Source: CAZXFA01 sp964640085 (lineage in GTDB: Bacteria > Actinomycetota > UBA4738 > HRBIN12). Taken from it: a stretch of 36,618 nt of DNA. The notes below the pieces were generated by a model. That model had not been told where the DNA came from. It worked only from the letters and a program-made list of their open reading frames with translations, and ran no database searches. The position numbers were made by a program, and so were the translations under genes. This document shows, piece after piece, positions 1-7,818 of the stretch (its first letter is position 1; each line of letters begins with the position of its first letter). The stretch spans positions 1-36,618 of the forward strand of contig CAZXFA010000025.1 of the NCBI GenBank assembly GCA_964640085.1, given 5' to 3'.

Positions 1-1675
1 AGACGATCCGCTCGCCCTTCTTGCCGGAGATGCGGGCCCAGTCGTCGGGGTTGGTGGTGTTCGGCAGGTCCTCGTTCTCCTTGAACTCGTCGCGGATCGC
101 GTTCAGGAGGTCGTGGGCCCGGATCCCCTTCTCGCCCGTGGACAGGAAGCGCTTGATGGCCTCCTTCTTCGACCGCCGGACGATGTTCTCGATCATCGCC
201 CCCGAGTTGAAGTCCTTGAAGTACAAGAGCTCCTTGTCCCCGCTGGCGTAGGTGACCTCCAGGAACCGGTTCTCGTTGCTGGCCGCGTACATCCGGTCCA
301 CGGTCACGTGCACGAGTCGGGCGACCGCCGTGCGAACGTTGCCGTCGGAGCGGCGGAGCTCGTCCGCGTGGATCGGTACCCTGTCGTTCAGGTACTTCGC
401 CATGATGTCGGCCGCCTGGGTGGCGTCCGGTCGCTCGATCTTGATCTTCACGTCCAGCCGACCGGGACGCAGGATCGCGGGGTCGATCAGATCCTCCCGG
501 TTGGACGCGCCGATCACGATCACGTTCTTCAGCGTCTCCACCCCGTCGAGCTCCGAGAGGAGCTGCGGCACGATCGTCGATTCGACGTCGCTGGAGATCC
601 CCGTGCCGCGCGTACGGAAGATCGAGTCCATCTCGTCGAAGAACACGATCACCGGGAGACCCTCCTCGCTGCGTTCCTTCGCGCGTTGGAAGATCTGCCG
701 GATCTGGCGTTCGGTCTCGCCCACGTACTTGTTCAGCAGCTCCGGGCCCTTGATGTTCAGGAAGTACGTGTGCGCGTCCTGCCGTCCGGTGCGCTCACGC
801 ACCTTGTCGGCCAGGGACTTGGCCACCGCCTTGGCGATCAGCGTCTTCCCGCAGCCCGGCGGGCCGTAGAGGAGGACGCCCTTCGGCGGGTCGAGCTGGT
901 GCTCGTGGAACAGCTCCGCGTACAGGAACGGCAGCTCGACCGCGTCGCGGATCGCCTCGATCTGCTCCTCGAGACCCCCGATGTCCTCGTAGCTCACCTC
1001 GGGGATCTCCTCCAGGACCAGTTCCTCGACCTCCTCCTTGGGGAGCTTCTCGAGCGCGACGCCGGACCTCCGGTCGATCAGGAGCGGGTCCCCCGCGCGG
1101 ATCGGCTCGCCCCGGAGGCTCGCGGCCATCGTGGCCACGAGCTCTTCGTCCCCGTGCCCCACGACCACCACGCGGTCGTCCCCCAGGCGATCCTTGACCT
1201 TCATGACCTCGCCGCTGCGGTCGGGAACGAGCACCTCGACCACGTTCAGCGCCTCGTTCAGGATCACCTCGGAACCGCGGTGGAGGGTGTCCCGGTCGAT
1301 CTCGGGCGAGAGGTTCACCCGCATCTTCCGGCTGGCAGTGAACACGTCGACCGACCCGTCCTCGTTCTCACCCAGATAGACGCCGAAGGAGGCCGGGGGT
1401 TGACTGAGCTTCTCCACCTCCTCGCGGAGGCCCTGGATCCGATCCTTCTCGGCCTCGAGGGTCGCGGCGAGCTTCTCGTTCTGCGCGAGCGCCCGCGCGA
1501 GGTCGGCCTTCGTCTCGATGAGCTTCTCTTCGAGGATCTTGACCTGTCGCGGGGCGTTCGTGATCCGACGCCGGAGCAGCGCGATCTCGTCCTCCAGGAA
1601 TCGCACTTGCGTCTGGAGTTCGTGGATCTGCTTCTCGGCCTGTTCTTGCTGCTCGCGTGGATCCGGCACGGGCAT
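1..1675 (-). CDS. arc: Proteasome-associated AAA ATPase ARC/Mpa (C-terminus cut by window edge)
   Basis: Ring-forming AAA ATPase that unfolds pupylated proteins and feeds them to the actinobacterial 20S proteasome in the cytoplasm. 558 codons are visible (Mycobacterium Mpa has about 609), so the C-terminus, including any proteasome-docking tail, lies outside the window. In order: an N-terminal coiled coil (about 5-90, heptad-like with many E/K/L) for Pup binding; an OB-fold region (about 95-205); the AAA domain with Walker A GPPGCGKT (271-278), Walker B VIVFFDEMD (342-350) and an arginine-finger-like RPGRLD segment (403-408). The ATG at 1675 is preceded by a strong ribosome site, GGGAGGTGA, 6 bases upstream. 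It lies 94 bp downstream of trmI on the same strand, the usual actinobacterial trmI-arc order. Dop, Pup and the proteasome subunits would be expected next but are not in the window. Confidence 0.97.
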   Translation of the reverse strand, partial: MPVPDPREQQEQAEKQIHELQTQVRFLEDEIALLRRRITNAPRQVKILEEKLIETKADLARALAQNEKLAATLEAEKDRIQGLREEVEKLSQPPASFGVYLGENEDGSVDVFTASRKMRVNLSPEIDRDTLHRGSEVILNEALNVVEVLVPDRSGEVMKVKDRLGDDRVVVVGHGDEELVATMAASLRGEPIRAGDPLLIDRRSGVALEKLPKEEVEELVLEEIPEVSYEDIGGLEEQIEAIRDAVELPFLYAELFHEHQLDPPKGVLLYGPPGCGKTLIAKAVAKSLADKVRERTGRQDAHTYFLNIKGPELLNKYVGETERQIRQIFQRAKERSEEGLPVIVFFDEMDSIFRTRGTGISSDVESTIVPQLLSELDGVETLKNVIVIGASNREDLIDPAILRPGRLDVKIKIERPDATQAADIMAKYLNDRVPIHADELRRSDGNVRTAVARLVHVTVDRMYAASNENRFLEVTYASGDKELLYFKDFNSGAMIENIVRRSKKEAIKRFLSTGEKGIRAHDLLNAIRDEFKENEDLPNTTNPDDWARISGKKGERIV

Positions 1676-1700
1676 CTCCGTCACCTCCCGCGTGTGCGGA

Positions 1701-1706
1701 AGTCTA
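1701..1706 (-). promoter_or_regulatory. Candidate -10 element for arc
   Basis: The minus strand reads TAGACT here, about 25 bases before the arc ATG and upstream of its ribosome site. It would allow arc to be transcribed separately from the ttuA-trmI pair. No convincing -35 box was found. This is inferred from the TANNNT pattern only. Confidence 0.3.
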
Positions 1707-1769
1707 CACCTGCCTCCGCGTCGAACCGGTCAGCCATGCATACGATGCGGAGAGGCTTGTCGGTTCGCC

Positions 1770-2549
1770 TCAGCCGGCTCGCCGAGCGATCGTGACGAAT
1801 CCCGTGTGTCCAACCATCCGATGGTCTGGGCGGACGCTGCGTTCGGTCACGTGCCAGGAGCGGTGCAGCACCTCGAACGTCTCCACGTGCTCGAAGCCCC
1901 GATCCTGGAGGGCGAGGACCAGCTCCCGGACCTGGATCGTGGTGGGGAGGTACCCGCACACGATGCCCCCGGGCGCGAGCACGGCGGCGATGGCTTCCAG
2001 CGTCTCCCAGGGCTCGGGGAGATCGAGCACCGCGCGATCGAACCGATCCCCGGTGCCCGCCACCTCTCGGACATCCCCCTCTCGTAGCTCGAGCCAGGCG
2101 GGGAGCTTGCCCAGGAAGGACTCGATGTTGGCGGCTGCCCGCTCGCGGAACTCGTGCCGCAGCTCGTACGACACCACCCGTCCCTCGGGCCCGGCGGCAC
2201 GGCACAGGGCGATGGTGAGGGATCCCGACCCCGTGCCCGCCTCGACGACCCGCGCACCGGGGAACACGTCGGCCTGGACGAGGATCGCGGCCAAGTCCTT
2301 CGGATAGAGGACCTGGGCACCCCGGGGCATCTTCAGGATGAAGTCGGCCATCCGAGGCCGGAAAGCGCGGAAGGACATGCCGGTCGCGGAATGGACGAGC
2401 GCTCCTTCGGCCGAGCCGATCACCAGGTCGTGGGGGAGGCCTCCCCCGTGCGAATGCCAGGTCTCGCCGGCCTGCAGCCGGAGCAGGTAGCGGCGCCCGC
2501 GACGATCGACCAGCAGGACCCGCTCGCCCGCCTCGAAGGGGCCGCTCAC
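1770..2549 (-). CDS. trmI: tRNA (adenine-58-N1)-methyltransferase TrmI
   Basis: SAM-dependent enzyme making m1A at position 58 in the tRNA T-loop. 259 aa, close to Thermus TrmI (254) and mycobacterial Rv2118c (280). A small N-terminal beta domain (about 1-75) is followed by the Rossmann methyltransferase fold: motif I VVEAGTGSGS (101-110), the acidic residue after the second strand in SYEL (127-130), and the catalytic DLPEPW motif (176-181). The start is GTG at 2549, overlapping the upstream gene's TGA as GTGA, so the two are translationally coupled. An apparent longer reading frame through the N run is an artefact. Family knowledge: in Thermus, m1A58 promotes 2-thiolation of T54, which fits coupling to the TtuA-like gene immediately upstream. 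Confidence 0.95.
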   Translation of the reverse strand: MSGPFEAGERVLLVDRRGRRYLLRLQAGETWHSHGGGLPHDLVIGSAEGALVHSATGMSFRAFRPRMADFILKMPRGAQVLYPKDLAAILVQADVFPGARVVEAGTGSGSLTIALCRAAGPEGRVVSYELRHEFRERAAANIESFLGKLPAWLELREGDVREVAGTGDRFDRAVLDLPEPWETLEAIAAVLAPGGIVCGYLPTTIQVRELVLALQDRGFEHVETFEVLHRSWHVTERSVRPDHRMVGHTGFVTIARRAG

Positions 2550-3903
2550 GTGGGGGCCTCGCCGTAAATCTCGACCGGGAGCACCTCCTCGGATAGCTCC
2601 CGGGCGACCCGACGCGCCCTCCGCTCCCCCCGCTCGGCCCCACCCCGCGGCTCTCCGAGCCGCTCCCCCNNNNNNNNNNNNNNNNNNNNNNNNNNNNNNN
2701 NNNNNNNNNNNNNNNNNNNNNNNNNNNNNNNNNNNNNNNNNNNNNNNNNNNNNNNNNNNNNNNNNNNNNCCGCTCCCCCCGCTCGGCCCCACCCCGCGGC
2801 TCTCCGAGCCGCTCCCCCAGGATCTGGGCCCGCGCCCGACAGAACGCGCAGAACCGGGCGGTGGTCGGCTGCCCGCAACGCTCGCATGGGTGGAGCTCCG
2901 CAGGGTCCTGCGCGGAGAAGAGCGGCGCTCCGCGTTCGAGGTAGTTCAGGAAGAACTGGGCCTTCGTGCCCGGCGACGCCGCCTCCAGCCGGTTGATCGC
3001 GTCCTTGTACCGGAGCTGGGTGTTCCCGGCGACCAATGGACACTCCTCCACGACGTAGTCGATCCCGCGCAGGAACGCATAGGCGGCCGTCTCGAGCTCG
3101 GAGAGGCGGTAGAGCGGCTTGACCTTCCGCGCCAGGCCATCCTCGGCCGGCAGGACGGGGGACTGGCGGGCGATGTAGTCGGTCTGCCAGCGGAGCGTGT
3201 TGCCCAGCAGCGTCGCGGCCTCGTCGTCCAGGTTGTGGCCGGTCGCGATCACGTCGTACCCGTGGTCGCGGGCCGCCCTGTTGAACACGTACCGCTTCGA
3301 CAGGCCGCAGACCGCGCAGGTGGACCTCGAGCCCTTCTTCCCCGCGGTCGGCACGTCGAACCCGTACTCCTGGGCGAGGTCCACCTCGAGCAGCCCAGCT
3401 CCTCGCTCCTGCGCGAAGGCCTGCACCACATCGCGCGAGCGCGAGGAGTACGCTCCGATGCCGAGCCCTAGGTACAGACCATCCGCCCGATATCCGAGTT
3501 CGAGCAGTACGTCCCACAGGGCGAGCGAGTCCTTCCCCCCGGAGACCGCCACCAGGATCCGATCCTCCGCCTCGAACATGTCGTAGGCGGCGATCGCCCG
3601 CTTGATCTGCTCCCGTACGTGGCGCAGGTGGCAATCCCGGCAGAACGCGGCGTTGTGCCGGCGGAGCTCAACCACCGCGGGCGCCCGGCAACGGCGGCAC
3701 CTCATGCCCGCCCCGCCGCTGATCACCGGACGCACCTCGATTTCGTCGCCCTCGGCTAGGCGCTCCTCGCGCGTCACGAGTTCGCGTCCGCGGATCACGA
3801 GCACGGTGTCGGGATCGATCTCGAGCTCCCGGAGGATCTCGTGGATCTTCCGTCCCCCGGTGACCTCGACCTCCCGCTCGGGGTTGCGCAGCCGGACCTT
3901 CAT
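2546..3903 (-). CDS. ttuA: TtuB-like sulfur carrier fused to TtuA-like tRNA 2-thiolation enzyme (contains assembly gap)
   Basis: Predicted to thiolate T54 in the tRNA T-loop. Residues 1-64 form a ThiS/MoaD/TtuB-type beta-grasp domain ending in ISGG (61-64), exactly where free TtuB proteins end. After Ala-Gly comes Met67 and a full TtuA: zinc finger C69/C72/C88/C91, PP-loop SGGKDS (121-126), [4Fe-4S] cysteines C196, C199 and C288, and C-terminal zinc finger C340/C343/C352/C355. A polar tail passes through the N gap; after collapsing the duplicated 149 bases the protein is 402 aa. The ATG at 3903 has a TAGCCT -10-like box 6 bases upstream, suggesting a leaderless message. It ends in a GTGA overlap with trmI. 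Oddity: the Gly-Gly that must be a free C-terminus for thiocarboxylate chemistry is internal. An in-frame ATG at 3705 could start a separate TtuA. A one-base error in the four-base C tract at 3711-3714 could also have joined two ATGA-overlapping genes. Confidence 0.9.
2621..2818. other. Assembly gap: identical 49-bp ends flanking 100 N
   Basis: Bases 2621-2669 and 2770-2818 are identical over 49 bp and flank exactly 100 N (2670-2769). This is what a scaffolder leaves when two contigs with overlapping ends are placed side by side instead of merged. Removing 149 bases (N run plus one copy) puts the TtuA reading frame before the gap in the same phase as the TGA at 2548-2546 after it. That gives one continuous 402-residue protein. 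The repeat is therefore probably not biological. Confidence 0.9.
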
Positions 3904-3909
3904 CGGGTC

Positions 3910-3915
3910 AGGCTA
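3910..3915 (-). promoter_or_regulatory. Candidate leaderless -10 box of ttuBA-trmI
   Basis: The minus strand reads TAGCCT, separated by 6 bases from the ATG at 3903, and there is no purine-rich ribosome site before that ATG. This spacing places transcription start at or near the start codon. The same geometry recurs at four other genes in this window. Confidence 0.4.
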
Positions 3916-3945
3916 AAGCGTACGCCCCCCCGGGAGCGACCGGGG

Positions 3946-5037
3946 TCAGCCCACGGGCACGGGGTTCACGCCGAGCGTCAGGGTCAGCGTGACCCGGCCC
4001 CCGGAACCTCGGACCACCACCACGTCGACCTGGTCGCCCGGGTCTTTCGAGCGGATCGCCTCACCGAGGTCCTGGGCACTCCCGATGGGCGTGCCGTCGA
4101 ACGTGGCCACCACGTCTCCCACCCGGAACCCGGCTCGATCGGCGGGGCCGTCTGGGACGACGTTCACGATCACCGCACCCTCGTCGAGCGGCGGCTCGAG
4201 CGAGAATCGCACCTGCGGATCGGTCGCGTCGGCGGATCCCACGCCCATGAACGCGACGGGCTCGTCGGGGTTGTCGGCAGCCTGGAAGACCGTGGGCTTG
4301 ACCGTGTCGATCTGGATCGCGAACCCGATGTTCTCCGCCACGGTCGTCCCCGCCGAGTTGATCCCCACCACCTGTCCGGCAAGGTCGACGAGCGGCCCTC
4401 CGGAGTTCCCGGGGTTGATCGCGGCGTCCGTCTGGATCACGTCCGTGTAGACGCGCTGACCGCCCTCGCACACCTCGCAGTTCGGGTCCGAGACGGTGAG
4501 CGGCCCCCGGGTGAGGGAGGAGACGATCCCGCTCGTCACCGATGGTCCGCCCTCCAGCCCGAGGGCGTAGCCGATCGCCACGACCCGCTGCCCGAGCTCC
4601 AGGTCCGACGAGCTGCCGAGTGCCACGGTCGGCAGGCCCTCCGCTTCGACGTCGAGCACCGCGACGTCCGCCTGGATGTCGCCCCCGATCACGCGGGCCG
4701 GGAACTCGCGTGGCTCCTCCTCGGAGGTCAGCACCGTGACGCTCGTGGCACGTTCGACGACGTGGTAGTTCGTCACGATCACCCCGTCCGAGCGGACGAT
4801 GAAGCCTGTCCCCTCGCCCTGGCCACCTGAGCCCTCGCTCACGACGTTCACCACCGCGGGGAGCACCCGGTCGACCACCTCGACCACGGCGTCGCTCCCC
4901 GTCGCGAAGGAGGGGGAGGCGGTTGGGGACGGGAACTCCGCCCGGGGCTCGGCCCTCTCCGTGGGGGTGGAAGGGCTCGAGCACGCGGCGAGCGCGAGGG
5001 CGCCCGCGAGGATCAGCACGATCGGTGTCCGCCTCAT
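3946..5037 (-). CDS. HtrA/DegP-type serine protease, lipoprotein, with PDZ domain
   Basis: Envelope quality-control protease of the S1C family. 363 aa. It starts with a lipoprotein signal (hydrophobic 5-17, lipobox LAAC with Cys19), then a low-complexity linker (about 20-48). The trypsin-like domain shows the catalytic triad His92 (NYHVV), Asp124 (QADVAVLD) and Ser212 (GNSGGP). A PDZ domain follows (about 265-355, with the GVGSAD and AGFRVGDVV segments), presumably for substrate or peptide sensing. An extra pair C187/C190 in the protease loop could form a disulfide. Actinobacterial homologues are usually held by a transmembrane helix, whereas here the anchor appears to be lipid. It lies 42 bp upstream of ttuA on the same strand, but the candidate promoter between them suggests separate transcription. 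Confidence 0.93.
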   Translation of the reverse strand: MRRTPIVLILAGALALAACSSPSTPTERAEPRAEFPSPTASPSFATGSDAVVEVVDRVLPAVVNVVSEGSGGQGEGTGFIVRSDGVIVTNYHVVERATSVTVLTSEEEPREFPARVIGGDIQADVAVLDVEAEGLPTVALGSSSDLELGQRVVAIGYALGLEGGPSVTSGIVSSLTRGPLTVSDPNCEVCEGGQRVYTDVIQTDAAINPGNSGGPLVDLAGQVVGINSAGTTVAENIGFAIQIDTVKPTVFQAADNPDEPVAFMGVGSADATDPQVRFSLEPPLDEGAVIVNVVPDGPADRAGFRVGDVVATFDGTPIGSAQDLGEAIRSKDPGDQVDVVVVRGSGGRVTLTLTLGVNPVPVG

Positions 5038-5129
5038 CTCTTACCCAGTCTCCCCGCTCATCCCGCTTCCGACACTTCCTGGGAGGTTGGATCCAAGGGC
5101 TGAGAGGATGCTGAGCTTGGAAGGTCGCG

Positions 5130-6080
5130 TCAGCCGGCGGACGCGGGGATCGAGGTGGGGCGGGGCAGCAGACCGGCGCGCTCGATCACGCCCATGATGC
5201 CCTCCTCGTTCCGGATCGACATCAGGTGCACGCCGTGGACACCGTGGATCCCCCGGACCTGCTCCACGATCTCGAGGGCGATCTGGATGCCGGTCTCGGC
5301 CTGGCGGCCGTCGGGGGCGGCCTCCAGTCGCTCGACCACCGTGGCGGGGACGTCGACCCCGGGGACCTGGTCCCGGAGATACCGGGCGGCGCGGGCCGAT
5401 CTCGGGATGAACACGCCGATCAGGATCCACACCCGGTCCAGCAGGCCCAGTTCCCCACACCGAGCCATGAACAGCCGCAGCTTGTCTACGTTGAAGCAGA
5501 TCTGCGTCTGGATGAACTCGGCCCCGGCCTCGATCTTCTTGCCCAGCCGCATCGGCCGGAAATCGAGCGGTGGTGCGAACGGGTTCTCCACCGCACCGAT
5601 CAGGAACCCGGGCGCCGTGGCGAGTGCACGTCCGGACACGTACCGTCGCTGATCCCGCATGATCCGAGCGATCCGCAGGAGGTGGATCGAGTCCAGGTCG
5701 AAGATCGGCTTGGCTTCCGGGTGGTCGCCGGCCGAGACGTCGTCCCCGGTCATGAGAACGACGTTCCGCACCCCGAGCGCGGCCCCCCCCAGCAGGTCTG
5801 CCTGCAGGCCCAGCCGGTTCCGGTCCCGACATGTCAGCTGCATGATCGGCTCCACCCCCCGATCGAGCAGGAGGTGGGCGGCTGCAAGAGGGCCGAGGTG
5901 GGCGTGCGCCGCGCTGTTGTCGGTGCAGTTCACCGCATCGACCTTGCCCCGCAGCAGATCCGCCAGCTCGTGGACGGCAGCGGGATCGGCCGAGTCCACC
6001 GCCTGGAGCTCGGCCGTGACCACGAACTCTCCCGCCTGGAGCAGCGCGTGGAGTCCGCTTCGAGCCGATGCCGCGCTCAT
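5130..6080 (-). CDS. metF: Methylenetetrahydrofolate reductase family protein (MetF-like)
   Basis: Flavin-dependent interconversion of 5-methyl-THF and 5,10-methylene-THF. 316 aa, TIM-barrel MetF size. Visible family features are the strand-1 Glu24 in VVTAEL, the LTCRDRNR segment (82-89), LMTGDD (109-114), and GAEFIQTQICFN (186-197) carrying the conserved Gln residues. The ATG at 6080 overlaps the upstream cysteine-rich gene's TGA as ATGA, so the two are coupled. It is last in a minus-strand run after two GcvT-like demethylases. From that context the enzyme probably runs in the oxidative direction, recovering methylene-THF from methyl-THF produced by demethylation, although a biosynthetic role in methionine formation cannot be excluded. 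Confidence 0.9.
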   Translation of the reverse strand: MSAASARSGLHALLQAGEFVVTAELQAVDSADPAAVHELADLLRGKVDAVNCTDNSAAHAHLGPLAAAHLLLDRGVEPIMQLTCRDRNRLGLQADLLGGAALGVRNVVLMTGDDVSAGDHPEAKPIFDLDSIHLLRIARIMRDQRRYVSGRALATAPGFLIGAVENPFAPPLDFRPMRLGKKIEAGAEFIQTQICFNVDKLRLFMARCGELGLLDRVWILIGVFIPRSARAARYLRDQVPGVDVPATVVERLEAAPDGRQAETGIQIALEIVEQVRGIHGVHGVHLMSIRNEEGIMGVIERAGLLPRPTSIPASAG

Positions 6081-6520
6081 CGCCCGGACCCCCATCCGGC
6101 CGGCACGACTCGATCGCGCCCGGTGATCAGGTTCTCCCAGGACGAGGTCTCCTGGAGCCGCCAATCGACCGGGCGCTGCACGTGCTCCAGGTGGTCCCGC
6201 CACAGCGGCAGTCGCCGGGAGCCCTCCCATGCCTGGACCCAGACGCATCGCATCTCGGGCATCACCTCGCAGTGCCCATCCTGGAGCACACCGCCGCACG
6301 GACCGTTCCGCAGGTTCTTGGGGCAGCGCATCGGACACGACAGACCGGTCGAGTGCAGGATGCACTGTCCACACATCCGGCAATCCCAGATCGGCTCCTT
6401 CACGGCCCGCTCAAGCACCAGGAGGGCCTTCCGGAACGCCCGCGGCGGAGGCGTGGTGGGCGCGGGCCGGCGGTCGAGCGTGCGGGCCATCGTCGTTCCG
6501 GCTGGGGCGCCGAGACTCAT
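6077..6520 (-). CDS. Small cysteine-rich MTHFR C-terminal-type protein (MetV-like)
   Basis: 147 aa. Resembles the methylenetetrahydrofolate reductase C-terminal family that includes MetV, the metal-binding partner of MetF in acetogens. Eight cysteines (47, 50, 53, 62, 66, 75, 84, 92) form CxxCxxC followed by spaced cysteines around the NGPCGG segment (72-77), suggesting a zinc or Fe-S site. A CVWVQAWE segment follows, then a Trp-rich tail. The start is taken as the ATG at 6520 because it overlaps the upstream gcvT-like stop as ATGA; a second in-frame ATG lies 10 codons later. The gene ends in an ATGA overlap with metF, so a MetV-MetF complex is likely. The electron carrier is unknown. Confidence 0.85.
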   Translation of the reverse strand: MSLGAPAGTTMARTLDRRPAPTTPPPRAFRKALLVLERAVKEPIWDCRMCGQCILHSTGLSCPMRCPKNLRNGPCGGVLQDGHCEVMPEMRCVWVQAWEGSRRLPLWRDHLEHVQRPVDWRLQETSSWENLITGRDRVVPAGWGSGR

Positions 6521-7698
6521 CCGGCCTTCAACGGCGCCGCCGGCACCTCCTTCCGGGGGTCGATGAACGGGATCCGGGCCGTCGTGACGGTGAGCTGTCC
6601 GTGCTCGGACTCCACGTCCAGACGGCTGCCGGGCTCCGCGAGCGCGATCGGCACCCACGCGTATCCGATGTTCCGTTCCAGGCGCGGAGACCAGACGGCA
6701 TCGGTCACCTTCCCGATCGGCTCACCGTTCCGCACGACCGGCCAGAACCAGGTGAGTTCGGCGGGGAGCTCCTCCCCCTCCCACTCGATCCCCACCAGCT
6801 TGCGGTCGACGCCCCGCTCCTTGAGCTCCTCCAGCGCCGCCTTCCCGATGAAGTCCTGCGGCTTGTCCTCGACGAGCCGCTCCAGGCCCATGATGTGGAG
6901 CGGCGTGTCCCGATGGGTCATGTCCGAGTTGTAGTTCATGATGCCGGCCTCGATCCGACGGGCCTCGATCGGGGCCGTCGCGCGGATCCCAAGCCCTTCC
7001 CCCGCCTCGAAGACGGCATCCCAGAGGTCGTCGCCGCGGCCGGGGTCGAGGAGGTTGATCTCGAACCCCTGGACGGCGGTCCATCCCGTTCGACTGATCA
7101 GGACGGGGATGCCGCGGATCTCGAACCGATCGCACCAGTAGTACTTCAGGTCGTAGATCGCCGGACCCACCAGCCGCTCGAGGACCGTCCCGGCCTTCGC
7201 ACCCTGGACCTGCATGGGGTAGGCGTCGGGGTAGTCGATCTCCACGTCGAGGTTCGAGCCCGTCGCCACGCCCAGTGCGTACAGGCCCGCATCCGAGTCG
7301 GCCAGCTGCATCCACCAGCGGTCCCTCCCCACGTGGAGCAAGACCGGGTCGTTGACGATGCCGCCGTCGGGAGCGGTCACGATCATGTACTTGCCCTGCC
7401 TCACCTGACACGTCGTCAGGTCCCGGCAGGTGAGCATGTCGACGAACCGGTCCGCGTCCTTGCCACGGATCTCGACGGTCCGCTCGACCGCGACGTCCCA
7501 CACGACCACGTCGTTGAGCAGAGCCCAGTACTCGGTGATCGGGTCGTCGTAGTAGGCGGGCAGGAGCATGTGGTTGTACACGTCGTATGCCGAACAGCCC
7601 GCCCGGCGTGTGGCCTCGAAGAACGGCGACCGCCGGTACCAGGGGCCGAAGTAGATGGTCGCGCTCTGTTCCAGCATCGCCGGACGCTCGTTCACCAT
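6517..7698 (-). CDS. GcvT-family THF-dependent methyltransferase, DmdA-like (paralogue 2)
   Basis: 393 aa enzyme of the aminomethyltransferase/DmdA family, expected to move a methyl or C1 group from a small substrate to tetrahydrofolate. DmdA-type signatures are VYNHMLLP near the N-terminus, VVWDVAVERTVEI, the MLTCRDLT segment, GIVNDPVL, and the substrate-binding barrel continuing through RRIEAGIMNYNSD. The start is the ATG at 7698, which has AAGGGAG 6 bases upstream; a further upstream ATG at 7743 has no ribosome site. Its stop overlaps the MetV-like gene's ATG. The 120-bp gap before it contains a short GGAGG-gtg-CCTCC inverted repeat (7718-7730). The substrate cannot be read from sequence: DMSP, a methylated amine or a methoxy compound are all possible. 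Confidence 0.88.
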   Translation of the reverse strand: MVNERPAMLEQSATIYFGPWYRRSPFFEATRRAGCSAYDVYNHMLLPAYYDDPITEYWALLNDVVVWDVAVERTVEIRGKDADRFVDMLTCRDLTTCQVRQGKYMIVTAPDGGIVNDPVLLHVGRDRWWMQLADSDAGLYALGVATGSNLDVEIDYPDAYPMQVQGAKAGTVLERLVGPAIYDLKYYWCDRFEIRGIPVLISRTGWTAVQGFEINLLDPGRGDDLWDAVFEAGEGLGIRATAPIEARRIEAGIMNYNSDMTHRDTPLHIMGLERLVEDKPQDFIGKAALEELKERGVDRKLVGIEWEGEELPAELTWFWPVVRNGEPIGKVTDAVWSPRLERNIGYAWVPIALAEPGSRLDVESEHGQLTVTTARIPFIDPRKEVPAAPLKAG

Positions 7699-7818
7699 CG
7701 GTCGCTCCCTTCGCTCAGGAGGGTGCCTCCCGAACTGAATCATCGTTCAATCAGGAGGCTCAGTGCAACCGAGTGCCACATCCCATGCCCGCCCGCCGGG
7801 TTGAACGACCCATCAGCT

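Noticed and set aside
113..1795. Long plus-strand reading frame opposite arc
   Set aside because: It is the mirror of the arc coding frame in GC-rich DNA; Arg/Leu/Asp-biased composition, no domain, no ribosome site. The minus strand carries a clear AAA ATPase.
1681..2669. Apparent continuation of the TtuA frame through the N run to 1681
   Set aside because: This frame after the gap is an Arg/Pro/Gly-rich shadow of trmI. Collapsing the duplicated 149 bases moves the true frame into the TGA at 2548-2546.
2621..2818. Direct repeat of 49 bp as a biological tandem repeat
   Set aside because: It flanks exactly 100 N, and the reading frame is restored only when one copy is removed, so it is an assembly overlap.
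7718..7730. GGAGG-gtg-CCTCC hairpin as a terminator or riboswitch between the two demethylases
   Set aside because: The stem is only 5 bp with a 3-base loop and there is no T-run; too weak to call as a separate feature.
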